Below are positions 25,952 through 34,164 of a stretch of 46,773 bases of DNA, one piece after another. Source of the DNA: Sphingomonas sp. CCH9-E2. GTDB taxonomy: Bacteria; Pseudomonadota; Alphaproteobacteria; Sphingomonadales; Sphingomonadaceae. The notes under the pieces are model-generated. The model was not told where the DNA came from. It ran no database searches and saw nothing but the letters and a program-made list of their open reading frames with translations. Each line of letters opens with the position of its first letter. Within the stretch, counting starts at the first letter, position 1. The DNA is taken from assembly GCF_001557215.1 (NCBI RefSeq), contig NZ_LSJM01000309.1, positions 1 through 46,773 of the forward strand. The letters are read 5' to 3'. Position numbers and translations under genes: made by a program.

Positions 25952-26635
25952 ATGAATCATCGGGTAATTGCAGTGCTGAGCTGCGCGCTGCTGGCAACCG
26001 GGGCCAATGCTCAAACCCAGCCGGTTGCGACCACGACCAACCCCGCGCCTGTCGCGGTAACGCCTGCGCCCATGCCGCAGCAGGTTGTTCCGATGATCGC
26101 TCCGGCTGAAACGCCGAGCGTCCTGCGGGCTGGCACCAAAGTCCCGCTCAAGATGGCCGAGGCCTTGACGACGAAGGGCAAGAACTTGCGTGTCGGGCAA
26201 CGCTTTCAGCTTGAGGTGGCAGAAGACATTCGGCTGGGTGAGCATGTCGTGATCCCCGCAGGTACTCCCGCAATTGGCGAGATTACCGAAGTGCGAAACA
26301 AGGGAATGTGGGGCAAGTCCGGTCGGATCGGCGCACAACTCGTGTCGCTTCGCGTGAATGGTCGCCAGATTCGCCTGACCGGCAGCTTCGACGACAAGGG
26401 CGTCACCGGCACAGCGGGGGTAGTGGCGGCTGTCGCCTTTGTGCCGATCGCCGGTTTCTTCACGACCGGGACGAGCGCAAACCTCCCACTCGGTGGTGCC
26501 GTGACTGGCTTCCTCGACGAGGATGTGCCGGTCGTATTTGCGGTAGCTCCTGCGCCCGCCCCCGTGGTTGTGGCCGTGCCCGCCGCGCCCGCGCCCACGC
26601 AGCCAGTTCCGGCTGCGCCTCCGAAGGCCCAATGA
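25952..26635 (+). CDS. exported hypothetical protein
   Basis: A 227-residue protein with a clear Sec signal peptide (VIAVLSCALLATGANAQ). A Pro/Ala-rich linker follows to about residue 50. The folded core starts at LRAGTKVPLKMAEALTTKGK and continues with VVIPAGTPAIGEITEVRNKG and LRVNGRQIRLTGSFDDKG. The core resembles the beta-rich VirB10/TrbI-like domains in pattern (GT-x-VPL, VIPAGT), but I cannot assign it firmly. A glycine-rich hydrophobic stretch near residues 150-180 may be membrane-associated. The C-terminus is Pro/Ala/Val-rich. The ATG at 25952 follows GGAGGGGG. It is the first gene of a tight run of four small exported proteins. Confidence 0.75.
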   Translation: MNHRVIAVLSCALLATGANAQTQPVATTTNPAPVAVTPAPMPQQVVPMIAPAETPSVLRAGTKVPLKMAEALTTKGKNLRVGQRFQLEVAEDIRLGEHVVIPAGTPAIGEITEVRNKGMWGKSGRIGAQLVSLRVNGRQIRLTGSFDDKGVTGTAGVVAAVAFVPIAGFFTTGTSANLPLGGAVTGFLDEDVPVVFAVAPAPAPVVVAVPAAPAPTQPVPAAPPKAQ

Positions 26636-26636
26636 G

Positions 26637-26915
26637 ATGATCGTGCTCGCCACCATTGCCTTGATGATGGCGAGCGCACCGCATTCGGGCGGCACCGATG
26701 CCAATGGCTGCCACCGGGACCGCAAGACCGGGACGCGGCATTGCCACCCCAGGAAGTCGAACGCGCCTGCTCCGGCGCGTCGGCTGACTGGCGAGTCTGC
26801 ATATTATCCGAACTGCGCCGCTGCCCGGGCTGCGGGAGCAGCTCCGGTGCATGCAGGCGATCCGGGCTACAGCCGCAAGCTGGATCGGGACGGCGACGGG
26901 GTGGGATGCGAATGA
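26637..26915 (+). CDS. Excalibur calcium-binding domain protein
   Basis: A 92-residue small exported protein. The N-terminal 15 residues are hydrophobic and may be a short signal or anchor. The middle has a His/Cys motif (NGCHRDRKTGTRHCHPRK) common in Excalibur proteins. Residues 55-92 form the Excalibur domain (YYPNCAAARAAGAAPVHAGD, then a DRDGDGVGCE calcium loop with paired Cys). It starts 1 bp after the previous stop and is 12 bp from the next gene. Excalibur domains are often fused to thermonuclease-like domains; here the nuclease is a separate gene 265 bp downstream in the same operon. Confidence 0.88.
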   Translation: MIVLATIALMMASAPHSGGTDANGCHRDRKTGTRHCHPRKSNAPAPARRLTGESAYYPNCAAARAAGAAPVHAGDPGYSRKLDRDGDGVGCE

Positions 26916-26927
26916 GGGAGACGGCAC

Positions 26928-27179
26928 ATGAATCGCAGACTTTGGCTGGCATCGATATTTGCACTGGCGGTCGTGGGTATCCCCGACGACGCAGCGGCCA
27001 AGGGTAGGAAGCGGTCGTCAGGCAAGCGGCGCTCGGCGCGTCGCGGTTCGAGCGCGAGCGGCACGCGGGGGACGACCGAGAGCGGCGATTGTCCATGCAA
27101 TGGCGGACGTGTTTGCGTAGGACCGCGTGGAGGACGCTATTGCATCACGCGTGGCGGGAACAAGCGTTACGGGGTCTAG
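26928..27179 (+). CDS. small basic exported protein
   Basis: An 83-residue protein with a signal peptide (RLWLASIFALAVVGIPDDAAA) followed by a strongly basic Arg/Lys/Ser stretch (residues 25-48). A compact C-terminal motif has two Cys pairs and GPRGGRYCITRGGNKRYG. That motif resembles the PBCV-type basic adaptor domain (GPRGG-x-Y). GAGGGAGACGG precedes the ATG. Its positive charge suggests it may bind nucleic acid or an anionic surface, which would suit the nuclease encoded directly after it (the next GTG follows its TAG immediately). No established function. Confidence 0.75.
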   Translation: MNRRLWLASIFALAVVGIPDDAAAKGRKRSSGKRRSARRGSSASGTRGTTESGDCPCNGGRVCVGPRGGRYCITRGGNKRYGV

Positions 27180-27560
27180 GTGTTTTATCTGCTTCTCTCC
27201 GCTGCACTGGCTGCCGGTGGAACATGTCAGGCAGTCGATGGTGACACGCTTAGATGCAACGGTGAGCGGATCCGCCTGCTGGGGATCGACGCGCCCGAGA
27301 AAGGGAAATGCCGTGCAGGCCGCAAATGCGCTCCCGGCGATCCGAAGGCCTCCCAGCGCAGCCTGGAGGCCGCGCTGACCGGCAAGCTCCGCATCCAGCG
27401 TGTCGGCACCGATCGCTACGGGCGGACCCTGGCAATGGTTCGGGGGGCGAAGGGTGACCTGTCATGCTGGCAGCTCAAGCGACGCCAGGCGATCTACCGG
27501 CGCGACTGGGACAATGGTCTGCGGGTGTTCAAGGCCTGCCCTGCTTCGGCGGTGTTCTGA
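27180..27560 (+). CDS. exported thermonuclease-family (SNase) protein
   Basis: A 126-residue staphylococcal-nuclease-fold protein starting with GTG directly at the preceding stop. A short hydrophobic N-terminus (FYLLLSAALAAGG) suggests export. Catalytic positions are conserved: Asp in VDGDTLRC, Arg in IRLLGIDAPE together with its Asp and Glu, and the second Arg in DRYGRTLA. A Cys-rich insertion (GKCRAGRKCAPGD) follows DAPE, in the position of the mobile loop. These calcium-dependent nucleases cut DNA and RNA. The domain is short but complete. It closes the four-gene operon. Confidence 0.9.
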   Translation: MFYLLLSAALAAGGTCQAVDGDTLRCNGERIRLLGIDAPEKGKCRAGRKCAPGDPKASQRSLEAALTGKLRIQRVGTDRYGRTLAMVRGAKGDLSCWQLKRRQAIYRRDWDNGLRVFKACPASAVF

Positions 27561-27714
27561 GGCTCGCTCGGCGGATCGGCAGACTCCGCCCAGGCGCTTT
27601 CCTGCTCCTCATGGAAATGGCGACCGGACGCGGCGACGTCGCCGAACGCCATTGCCCCGTGGCCGTGAGGGGCGGATTCAGGTCCGGCCGGAGGCACTTG
27701 CCGGCCTGTCGCGG

Positions 27715-28800
27715 TTATGCCGCCTGATCCTGCAGATGGCGGCGCCCCCAGAACGGGCTCTCAGGCCACCGACCCTCCATACCATAATAGAATCTGTGGT
27801 GACCGAGATAGGCTTGCCAGATGCGGCCCATCCGCTGCGCATAATCCACCGTAGCGCGCTCGTTGCCGGCGAGCAGCGCCAGCGTGGCCTCGCCCGCCTC
27901 GCGACCTGTTGCGAGCGCGTTGAACAGCCCCTGGGAGGAGAGGGGATCGAATGCCATGGCAGCGTCACCCGCAGCAAGCCAGCCGTCCCCGGCGGCGCTC
28001 CGGGCAATGGTGTTGGCGGCGCAGACCTGCTGCATCACCCCACGCGACGGAGCGACCGGTCCGATCACTTCGGCCAGACGTGGAACGCGCAGTGCTGCCG
28101 CCAGCACCCCGTTGCGCAGCATCATGCGCAGTATCCTGCTGTCCGAATCGCAATGGAACGCGATCACCCGTCCGCCGCCGGGCACCATCGCCGTGTACCA
28201 CCAGCCGTTATGGACTGCGTGGGTGTAGGTTACCGGATCATAGGGCAGGTCGGTCGGCAGCCGCGCATAGATGCAGGCGAGCTGATCGGTGACCAGCTTG
28301 AACTGGCCGAATTTGGCGAGCAGCCGCGATCGCCGCCCGCTTGCATCGATCAGTCGTCTGGCGACCACCGTCTCTCCATTATCGAGCGACAGATACCAGC
28401 GATTATACGCCCGCACGGCGCCGCTCACGCCCGTGTGCACGAAGATCGCCCCGCGATCGGATGCGTCGGCGCGAAGGTCGGCTTCGAACCGCGCACGGTC
28501 CAGTTGCCATCCGGGCCCGTCGGGGTCGCGCATGGGGTCGAGCTCGACGGCTTTATTCGAACCCCAGCGACTGATCTTCAAAAGAGCCTGACCATGTTCG
28601 GCCGCAACGAAGCGCGGCCAGGCGCCGATTGACTTGAGGAGCCGGTGCGCGGCGCCCGGCAGGCTTTCACCGATCCGCCACTCCGGCACGGCGACCCGGT
28701 CGATCAGTGCCACCGACGCGGCAGGCGCAACGACACAGGCCGCGCTCGCGCCCGCTGCGCCTGCGCCGATGATCGCAACATCGACTACGATGGGCATCAT
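27715..28800 (-). CDS. lodB: LodB-like FAD-dependent maturation oxidoreductase
   Basis: A 361-residue flavoprotein of the geranylgeranyl reductase/halogenase-like fold. The N-terminal dinucleotide motif is VAIIGAGAAGASAA. RIGESLPGAAHRLL is the active-site motif of the group, and GDGWLAAGDAAMAFDPLSSQG is the second FAD-contact region. LodB proteins are encoded beside quinoprotein oxidases of the LodA family and are needed to form the cysteine tryptophylquinone cofactor. Here the start codon overlaps the stop of the LodA-type gene (ATGA), so they are coupled. Without that neighbour it would only be called an FAD oxidoreductase. Confidence 0.88.
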   Translation of the reverse strand: MMPIVVDVAIIGAGAAGASAACVVAPAASVALIDRVAVPEWRIGESLPGAAHRLLKSIGAWPRFVAAEHGQALLKISRWGSNKAVELDPMRDPDGPGWQLDRARFEADLRADASDRGAIFVHTGVSGAVRAYNRWYLSLDNGETVVARRLIDASGRRSRLLAKFGQFKLVTDQLACIYARLPTDLPYDPVTYTHAVHNGWWYTAMVPGGGRVIAFHCDSDSRILRMMLRNGVLAAALRVPRLAEVIGPVAPSRGVMQQVCAANTIARSAAGDGWLAAGDAAMAFDPLSSQGLFNALATGREAGEATLALLAGNERATVDYAQRMGRIWQAYLGHHRFYYGMEGRWPESPFWGRRHLQDQAA

Positions 28801-31751
28801 CGCCGCTGCGGCGGCAGGCCGTTGGGGAAGCGATTTACCAGCGCGATCCCCGAGAGATCGACCTCGGTCGCCGAGCGCTCGCCGCGACGGGCCACGGGTC
28901 CGGGCGCTGCGGCCGGAGCCATCCGCAGCATCTGCGTCGCGCGCTTGGCCGGTTCGCTCAGCTGTTCCTCTTCAGGCGTGATCAGGCGCGCATAATCCTC
29001 GACTTCGATAAAGGCGGGGAAGTCAGCGTCGCCGGGGCCTTCGCGCACCTCGACCACGCCGAGGAAGTCGAAGTGATGGATCATATTGTTGATCTGGTGG
29101 GTGTAGCCGTCGGCCCCCAGCGGCTCGATCCATGCCTCGCGATTGGCAAACGCCTTGCGCCGTTCGGACAGCGGCCGGCTCTTGTCCATCACGATGTCGT
29201 AATTCTCTTTGGTCAGCACCTCGTTCGGCACCCGCGCCGGCCAGAAGGATGGAACATAGGGATCATAGTTGGGCGTATAGCCCGAGCGGCAGCTGCTGGT
29301 ATCGGTCTGCCAGGGCACCGCCATCCAGCGCGTGATGCCGCCGGCCTGCTGGCCATAAAGCGGGCCATTGGGGATGGTGACATCGTCCGGGGTCAGCACC
29401 TCGCTCGGCCGGGGTGGAATCCAGCCCTGTGGCGCATGGCGGAACCGGAACGGGGCCATATACATGGTCGCGCTGCGCACCGGCCATGTCATCTCGCAGC
29501 CGGGGTGGAAGGCGTCGGCAAGGCAGAATTCGAGCGCGGCGCGCGTGAGCATGTCGCCCTGCTCGGCGAGCGGCACCGCCTCGATGCTGGCCGGCGGGAC
29601 TGCCGCAGGATCATAATCCGAGTCGAAATTGCCCTCGGACCATTGCCACAGCATCGCCATCTGGCAATCGCTCAGCACCGAATTCTGGCGCGGGCTGGCG
29701 ACCGGCGGGATGTTCATCGCATCGCCATAGAGCCAGGGCCATGGCACCGGCGAATTGGCGTCGGTCTCGAAATTGCGGAAGTTGTTGTAGATGACCCGGC
29801 GCTGTTCGCGATAGGCGGGGCTGGTGCTGCCGAGCCGCGCGATTGCGGCCGGACTTGTCAGGTCGAACACACCCTCCCAGCCGAACCCGGCGGCAAAGCC
29901 GGCATTGACCCATTGCAGGCCCTGCATCCGCACGAAGATCGGGAGGATGTCGCGGGTGAAGGAGGGGCGGGCAGGGGCAGCGAGTTTGCCCGCCTTGATC
30001 GCGACATCCCGCATCAGGTCCCACATGGTCCGCACCGACTTGCGCTGCGGGCCGTAATTGGGTGGGGCGACCACCACCCAGGCCGGGATTACCTGGATTT
30101 CCTCGCCGTTCAGCGTAACCTTTGCTGTTACCGGGCCATCCGACACATCGTCATACCAGCCTTCGTTGTTGGCAAAGGTGATCGCGGCGCTGCCATCGAT
30201 GCTTGCCGATACACCCTTGCCGCCAAGCACGGTCAGGCGCTGCTCGGCATCGGTCATGGCTTCGCCCAGATAGACGGGGATATCGACGAAGCGGCCCTCG
30301 AACTTCTTCGCCCGCGCCCGCGCACCCTTGAGCACCTGCGGCTTTGCCTCGATCGCCAGCGACGTGCGGTCGGCGACACCCGGATTGCGCAGCGTGGTCG
30401 GCGGCGCATAATTGGCTTCGGGAATGTCGAGCGCGAGCTGGAACCCGTACCAGGCGGCCTTTTGATTGGCGAGCTGGACGGTCCACTCGATCTTGGCGCC
30501 GGGCTCCTTGCCGGTCAGCTCGCGCACGATTTCGCCGCGCGCGTTGACGCCATAGATGCGGAAGCGTGCGGCCTGGCGCTTGAGCCGCTTGTTCTTGTCG
30601 CGATAGCTGCCCGGTGGAAGCGGTGGCGGATCGGTGACTTCCGGGCCGTAGAAATATTCGTCGCTGCTCCCGACCCTGGCAATGCCGATCGCAGGGTGGA
30701 TCACCGCCTGGACAATGCAATCGTCGCGTTCGAGCGGGTCTGCTTCGACGGCCCTGGGTTCGGTCGGATCGCTGATGAGCTGGCCATTGGCACGCTGGCG
30801 CATCGCGGCGCCGGCGGCATAGACGCTGCGGCGCACGACGGCGATCGACGACTGGTCGCTCGGGCGGTTGGCCGGCGGCACGCGCCAGATGTTGAACGAG
30901 AGATTCTGTCCGTAGTCGGCCTGTCCCGGTGCATCGATCCGCTGGCGCGGGATGACCAGCGTCGCAACCGCAACGAACGGGCTTTCCGCTTCCGGCCACA
31001 CGATATTGGCAGCGTCGAGGGGCATTGTCGCGGGGTTGTTGCGCCGCTGCACCTCGAGCGTGAAGCGGTAGTCGCGCTCCGCAAGCCGGTTGGTGAGGTC
31101 GGTCCGGAGATAGTCATTGGCGTCGTCCGGCACATCCTCGGCCGCCGTTTCGGGCACCAGGCGGTACTTCACCAGCTCCTCGCCGAGATGGAAAGGGAGG
31201 ATCGCCCAGTAAGTGTTGGTGAGGCACGAGCCGCGCGGTGCGTTCATCGCGTTCAGCACCGCGTTGATGTCGGGGTGCTTGGCGAGATAGGAATCATAAT
31301 CCTTCTGGACGACCCCCGCATAGGTGAACTCGACCATCGTCTTCGCGGTGTCGAGGAAGAAGCGGTCGATATTCTGCATGATGAGATCGGCGGTCTCGCC
31401 GGTCTCACCCAGGGCGTTATCGCCCGGCACGCCGAACAGCTTGATTCCGATCCCGCACATGCTGCCCAGGTCGGGGTCAGTCGGCCCGGTATCGCTTGAG
31501 AAGCGCATCCATGCCATCAGCCGCTCATGCGCGAAGATGCCGACACGCCAGTCTTGCGGGACATCGGCATGCCGCTCGAGCCAGCCATGGGCGACGCCGT
31601 GGAGCTTGCGGAACACCGCGCGCTTCGCGGGCGGCGGATTGAGCCGCGTGTCGCGCGCCTGGCCGATATCGACGAACATTTCCTTGAGCCGTGCGGCGGC
31701 GTCGGCCGGATCGTCGAAGCATTTCGGGATCGGCAGTTCCTTTTCCATCAT
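28797..31751 (-). CDS. catalase-like domain fused to LodA-type CTQ oxidase
   Basis: A 984-residue two-part protein. Residues 1 to about 325 match the catalase-like haem family (y4iL/SrpA type): RVGIFAHERLMAWMRFSSD, GIGIKLFGVPG, NIDRFFLDT, LTNTYWAILPFHLG, and RRSVY with Arg307 and Tyr311 in the R-x3-Y spacing of the proximal haem ligand. Residues 345-925 match LodA/GoxA quinoprotein amino-acid oxidases, starting at IVQAVIHPAIGIARVG. The likely cofactor pair is Cys752 (FHPGCEMTW) and Trp814 (MAVPWQTD), 62 apart; LodA uses Cys516 and Trp581. LodA enzymes deaminate amino acids and release hydrogen peroxide, so the fusion may couple peroxide production to a haem site. There is no signal peptide. 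The start is one of two adjacent ATGs (31751 or 31748) after GGGAGAGG. Confidence 0.9.
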   Translation of the reverse strand: MMEKELPIPKCFDDPADAAARLKEMFVDIGQARDTRLNPPPAKRAVFRKLHGVAHGWLERHADVPQDWRVGIFAHERLMAWMRFSSDTGPTDPDLGSMCGIGIKLFGVPGDNALGETGETADLIMQNIDRFFLDTAKTMVEFTYAGVVQKDYDSYLAKHPDINAVLNAMNAPRGSCLTNTYWAILPFHLGEELVKYRLVPETAAEDVPDDANDYLRTDLTNRLAERDYRFTLEVQRRNNPATMPLDAANIVWPEAESPFVAVATLVIPRQRIDAPGQADYGQNLSFNIWRVPPANRPSDQSSIAVVRRSVYAAGAAMRQRANGQLISDPTEPRAVEADPLERDDCIVQAVIHPAIGIARVGSSDEYFYGPEVTDPPPLPPGSYRDKNKRLKRQAARFRIYGVNARGEIVRELTGKEPGAKIEWTVQLANQKAAWYGFQLALDIPEANYAPPTTLRNPGVADRTSLAIEAKPQVLKGARARAKKFEGRFVDIPVYLGEAMTDAEQRLTVLGGKGVSASIDGSAAITFANNEGWYDDVSDGPVTAKVTLNGEEIQVIPAWVVVAPPNYGPQRKSVRTMWDLMRDVAIKAGKLAAPARPSFTRDILPIFVRMQGLQWVNAGFAAGFGWEGVFDLTSPAAIARLGSTSPAYREQRRVIYNNFRNFETDANSPVPWPWLYGDAMNIPPVASPRQNSVLSDCQMAMLWQWSEGNFDSDYDPAAVPPASIEAVPLAEQGDMLTRAALEFCLADAFHPGCEMTWPVRSATMYMAPFRFRHAPQGWIPPRPSEVLTPDDVTIPNGPLYGQQAGGITRWMAVPWQTDTSSCRSGYTPNYDPYVPSFWPARVPNEVLTKENYDIVMDKSRPLSERRKAFANREAWIEPLGADGYTHQINNMIHHFDFLGVVEVREGPGDADFPAFIEVEDYARLITPEEEQLSEPAKRATQMLRMAPAAAPGPVARRGERSATEVDLSGIALVNRFPNGLPPQRR

Positions 31752-31875
31752 CCTCTCCCACGCAGCGTAGTAAGACGGGGAGGGTGACCCGATATCCTGT
31801 CGTCAACAAGCGACAACCGGTCCGATCTGACACCTTTTTGATTTCTATATGTAAAACTACATCGGGCTCAGTAAT

Positions 31876-31956
31876 TGATATACAATGCTATGTCAACTCC
31901 TTGACGATGGACGGCATGTGACATATCAAACCACATGAGTTCGATTAAGTGATATG
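31876..31956. promoter_or_regulatory. TGAYATR repeats before hipB
   Basis: Three related elements precede or touch the hipB start. TGATATACAATGCTATGTCA (31876-31895) is an imperfect palindrome, TGACATATCA (31919-31928) is a near palindrome, and TGATATG (31950-31956) covers the ATG. HipB-type antitoxins repress their own operon from repeated palindromes, so these are probable operators. The gap is AT-rich and also holds the divergent catalase-LodA promoter. Confidence 0.5.
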
Positions 31957-32592
31957 CAAAACATCATCAATCATGTGATCCTTGAAGAGGTGGGGCACAA
32001 GCTGCTCGACGCGCGCACGCGCAAAGGCCTCAGCCAGCGCGCTCTGGCCGAGCGCACCGGAGTGCCGCAGGCGCATATTTCAAAGATCGAGCAGGGACGC
32101 GTTGATATCCGCGTGTCCAGTCTGGTCGAGTTGGCGCGCGCGCTCGACCTCGACGTCCAACTGCTCCCGCGCCAGGTGTTGCCGGCGGTCGAGGGGGCCG
32201 TGCGCGCGGTCGAAAGCGAAATTGACGACAGCGCGCAAAGCAGGGCGCTGGCGACGCTCGCGCGGCAGCAGCGAGCGCTCGAGCATATCCAAACGAACTA
32301 TCCAGATCTGACTGCGGTGCAAAAACTGCTGCCCACGATCAGGGAATTGAAGCTGTATCCTTATGATGCCGAGCGGTTGAAGGCGTTAGAACGCGCTATT
32401 GCGCCTGCGGAGCAGGCGAGGGTGAAGTTCGCCACGGCCGGACTCGACGGCACCAAACTCGGGCAATTGCTCGAGCGCGCGAACCGGAACTTACGGACCT
32501 TGCGCAACGCGCATGCCCATGGACCATCGACGGTCACACCGCGCTCGTCGGTCCCCGCCTATCGTCTGGATGACGGGGACGATGATGATTGA
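31954..32592 (+). CDS. hipB: HipB-like antitoxin, XRE HTH, with long C-terminal extension
   Basis: A 212-residue protein. Residues 10-72 are an XRE-type HTH (LLDARTRKGLSQRALAERTG, PQAHISKIEQGRVDIRVSSL). The remaining 140 residues are mainly helical, with long heptad-like stretches and a final acidic tail (LDDGDDDD). Typical HipB is about 90 residues, so more than half of this protein is extra. The extension may provide dimerisation or contact the toxin differently. It overlaps hipA by 11 bp, so the pair is coupled. HipB should neutralise HipA and repress the operon. Confidence 0.9.
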   Translation: MQNIINHVILEEVGHKLLDARTRKGLSQRALAERTGVPQAHISKIEQGRVDIRVSSLVELARALDLDVQLLPRQVLPAVEGAVRAVESEIDDSAQSRALATLARQQRALEHIQTNYPDLTAVQKLLPTIRELKLYPYDAERLKALERAIAPAEQARVKFATAGLDGTKLGQLLERANRNLRTLRNAHAHGPSTVTPRSSVPAYRLDDGDDDD

Positions 32593-33793
32593 GACGCGCG
32601 CGCTCGACATCCACCTGGCCGACCGCAAGGTCGGTACCCTCGTCGCGCTCGAGGGCGATCGGACGATCTTCAGTTTCGCCGAGGATTATGTGGCCGACGC
32701 GCAGCGGCCAACACTGAGCTTGGGCTATCGCGATACATATGGAGCGCTGATTAACGAACCGCGCGCGCATCGCGTCCGGCTCGAGCCGTTCTTCTCCAAC
32801 CTGCTGCCGGAAGGTGCGCTCAAGGATTATCTGGCGCGCCAGGTTGGCGTGAAGGCGGTGCGCGAGTTCCAGCTTCTTGCGGCGCTGGGTGGTGACCTGC
32901 CGGGTGCTGTACGGGCGGTCCCGAGCGAGGTGGCACCCGCCAATGTGGTGCAGGTATCCGAGGTGGCAGTGGCTATCCCCGAGCGCTTTCGCTTTTCGCT
33001 CGCCGGGGTGCAGCTCAAATTCTCCGCACTCAAGAATCAGGGCAAGAAGGGCGGACTGACGATCGCTGTCAGCGACGATGGCGGCGAGTGGATCGTCAAA
33101 CTCCCCTCGACCAATTTCGCCAGCGTCCCGGAGAATGAATATTCGGTCATGACGCTTGCCCGACTGGTCGGTATCGACGTCCCGGAGATCGAACTTCTCC
33201 CGCTCCACCAGATCGAGGGCCTGCCCGAAGGCATCAATCAGCTCGGCGAAAGCGCATTCGCAATCCGCCGTTTCGATCGCTCGACCGAAGGGCGAATTCA
33301 TATCGAGGATTTCGCGCAGGTGTTCAGCGTCTATCCCGACGACAAATATGACAAGGCCAGCTATCGCAACATCCTTGAGGTTCTCGCGGACGCCACCGAC
33401 GAGCAGAGCGTCGATCAGTTCATCCGCCGGCTGACGTTCAGCGTGCTGATCGGCAATGGCGACATGCATCTCAAAAACTGGTCGCTCATCTACCCTGATG
33501 GCAGGCGCCCGATCCTGTCGCCAGCCTATGATCTCCTCTCGACCATTGCGTATCTCCCGGGCGAGCAGGCTGCCCTCAAGTTCCGACGGTCAAAAGACTG
33601 GAGCGACTTCAACGAGGAGACGCTGGTCCGTCTTGCCGACAAGGCACGGATTGCAGCAACACCGGTGCTCAAGGCCGCGCGCGAGACAATCGAGCGGTTC
33701 GATGCCATCTGGACGAGCGAGATCGCGCACCTGCCGATGCCTTCCAGATTGGTCTCCGTGATCGAGAAGCACCGTCGCGGGCTGGTCATCTGA
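32582..33793 (+). CDS. hipA: HipA-like serine/threonine kinase toxin
   Basis: A 403-residue HipA-family kinase. FSLAGVQLKFSAL (residues 138-150) is the ATP-loop region containing the regulatory Ser, WIVKLPS (Lys173) binds ATP, IGNGDMHLKNW carries catalytic Asp294, and SPAYDLL carries metal-binding Asp317. FFSNLLPEGALKDYLA is the N-terminal HipA_N motif. HipA of E. coli phosphorylates glutamyl-tRNA synthetase and causes growth arrest; the target here is unknown. Adjacent ATGs at 32582 and 32585 inside the end of hipB are the likely starts. A longer frame from 32513 would read through hipB and is not needed. Confidence 0.92.
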   Translation: MMIETRALDIHLADRKVGTLVALEGDRTIFSFAEDYVADAQRPTLSLGYRDTYGALINEPRAHRVRLEPFFSNLLPEGALKDYLARQVGVKAVREFQLLAALGGDLPGAVRAVPSEVAPANVVQVSEVAVAIPERFRFSLAGVQLKFSALKNQGKKGGLTIAVSDDGGEWIVKLPSTNFASVPENEYSVMTLARLVGIDVPEIELLPLHQIEGLPEGINQLGESAFAIRRFDRSTEGRIHIEDFAQVFSVYPDDKYDKASYRNILEVLADATDEQSVDQFIRRLTFSVLIGNGDMHLKNWSLIYPDGRRPILSPAYDLLSTIAYLPGEQAALKFRRSKDWSDFNEETLVRLADKARIAATPVLKAARETIERFDAIWTSEIAHLPMPSRLVSVIEKHRRGLVI

Positions 33794-33822
33794 ACGCCCC
33801 CAGCCATGGTGTGAGCCGAAGC

Positions 33823-33840
33823 ACGCGCCAGGCGCGTTTT
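33823..33840 (+). terminator. short intrinsic terminator after hipA
   Basis: A GC-rich hairpin (ACGCGC, CAG loop, GCGCGT) is directly followed by TTTT, 30 bp after the hipA stop. The stem is only 6 bp, but its position and T-run fit an intrinsic terminator. Confidence 0.45.
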
Positions 33841-33942
33841 ACATAGCTGGGCGCTGAGTGGTTTTACTTTGGCTTGATTGATCGAGAATCATCATGAAGA
33901 TCACTCTTCGACCGCACGCATCATGGGACGGAAGCCTTGTCG

Positions 33943-34164
33943 ATGCGCGCTCGTAAGCCAAGGGGGCGACAGGAGCAAAAATTGATCGAGGACCAAACAG
34001 AGTCCGCTGACTGCGTCGTGCAACATCTGCGCGCTGCCTTGCGCTGCGCCGACGAAGCGGGAATGTCGCTCGTTGCGTGCCATATCGATCACGCGCTTGC
34101 CTTGGCGCTTGAGACGAAAGCGGCCGGTCACCCGGCCCGGCCGGTCACAACCTCCGTGATGTAG
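33943..34164 (+). CDS. small helical hypothetical protein
   Basis: A possible 73-residue protein. After a basic N-terminus it has an amphipathic stretch (VVQHLRAALRCADEAGMSL, VACHIDHALALALE) that reads like real protein. Its 3' end overlaps the convergent MarR-like gene by 37 bp. The ATG at 33943 has no strong ribosome-binding site. No function is suggested. It could be a chance ORF, but the composition argues mildly for a gene. Confidence 0.45.
   Translation: MRARKPRGRQEQKLIEDQTESADCVVQHLRAALRCADEAGMSLVACHIDHALALALETKAAGHPARPVTTSVM

Noticed and set aside
27400..28632. 410-residue plus-strand frame opposite the lodB-like gene
   Set aside because: It spans the nuclease end and the lodB antisense strand without any motif, and has Arg/Pro-rich composition.
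29073..31499. 808-residue plus-strand open frame opposite the catalase-LodA gene
   Set aside because: It is a GC-rich shadow, full of Arg/His/Ala without domains. The minus-strand gene has clear motifs throughout.
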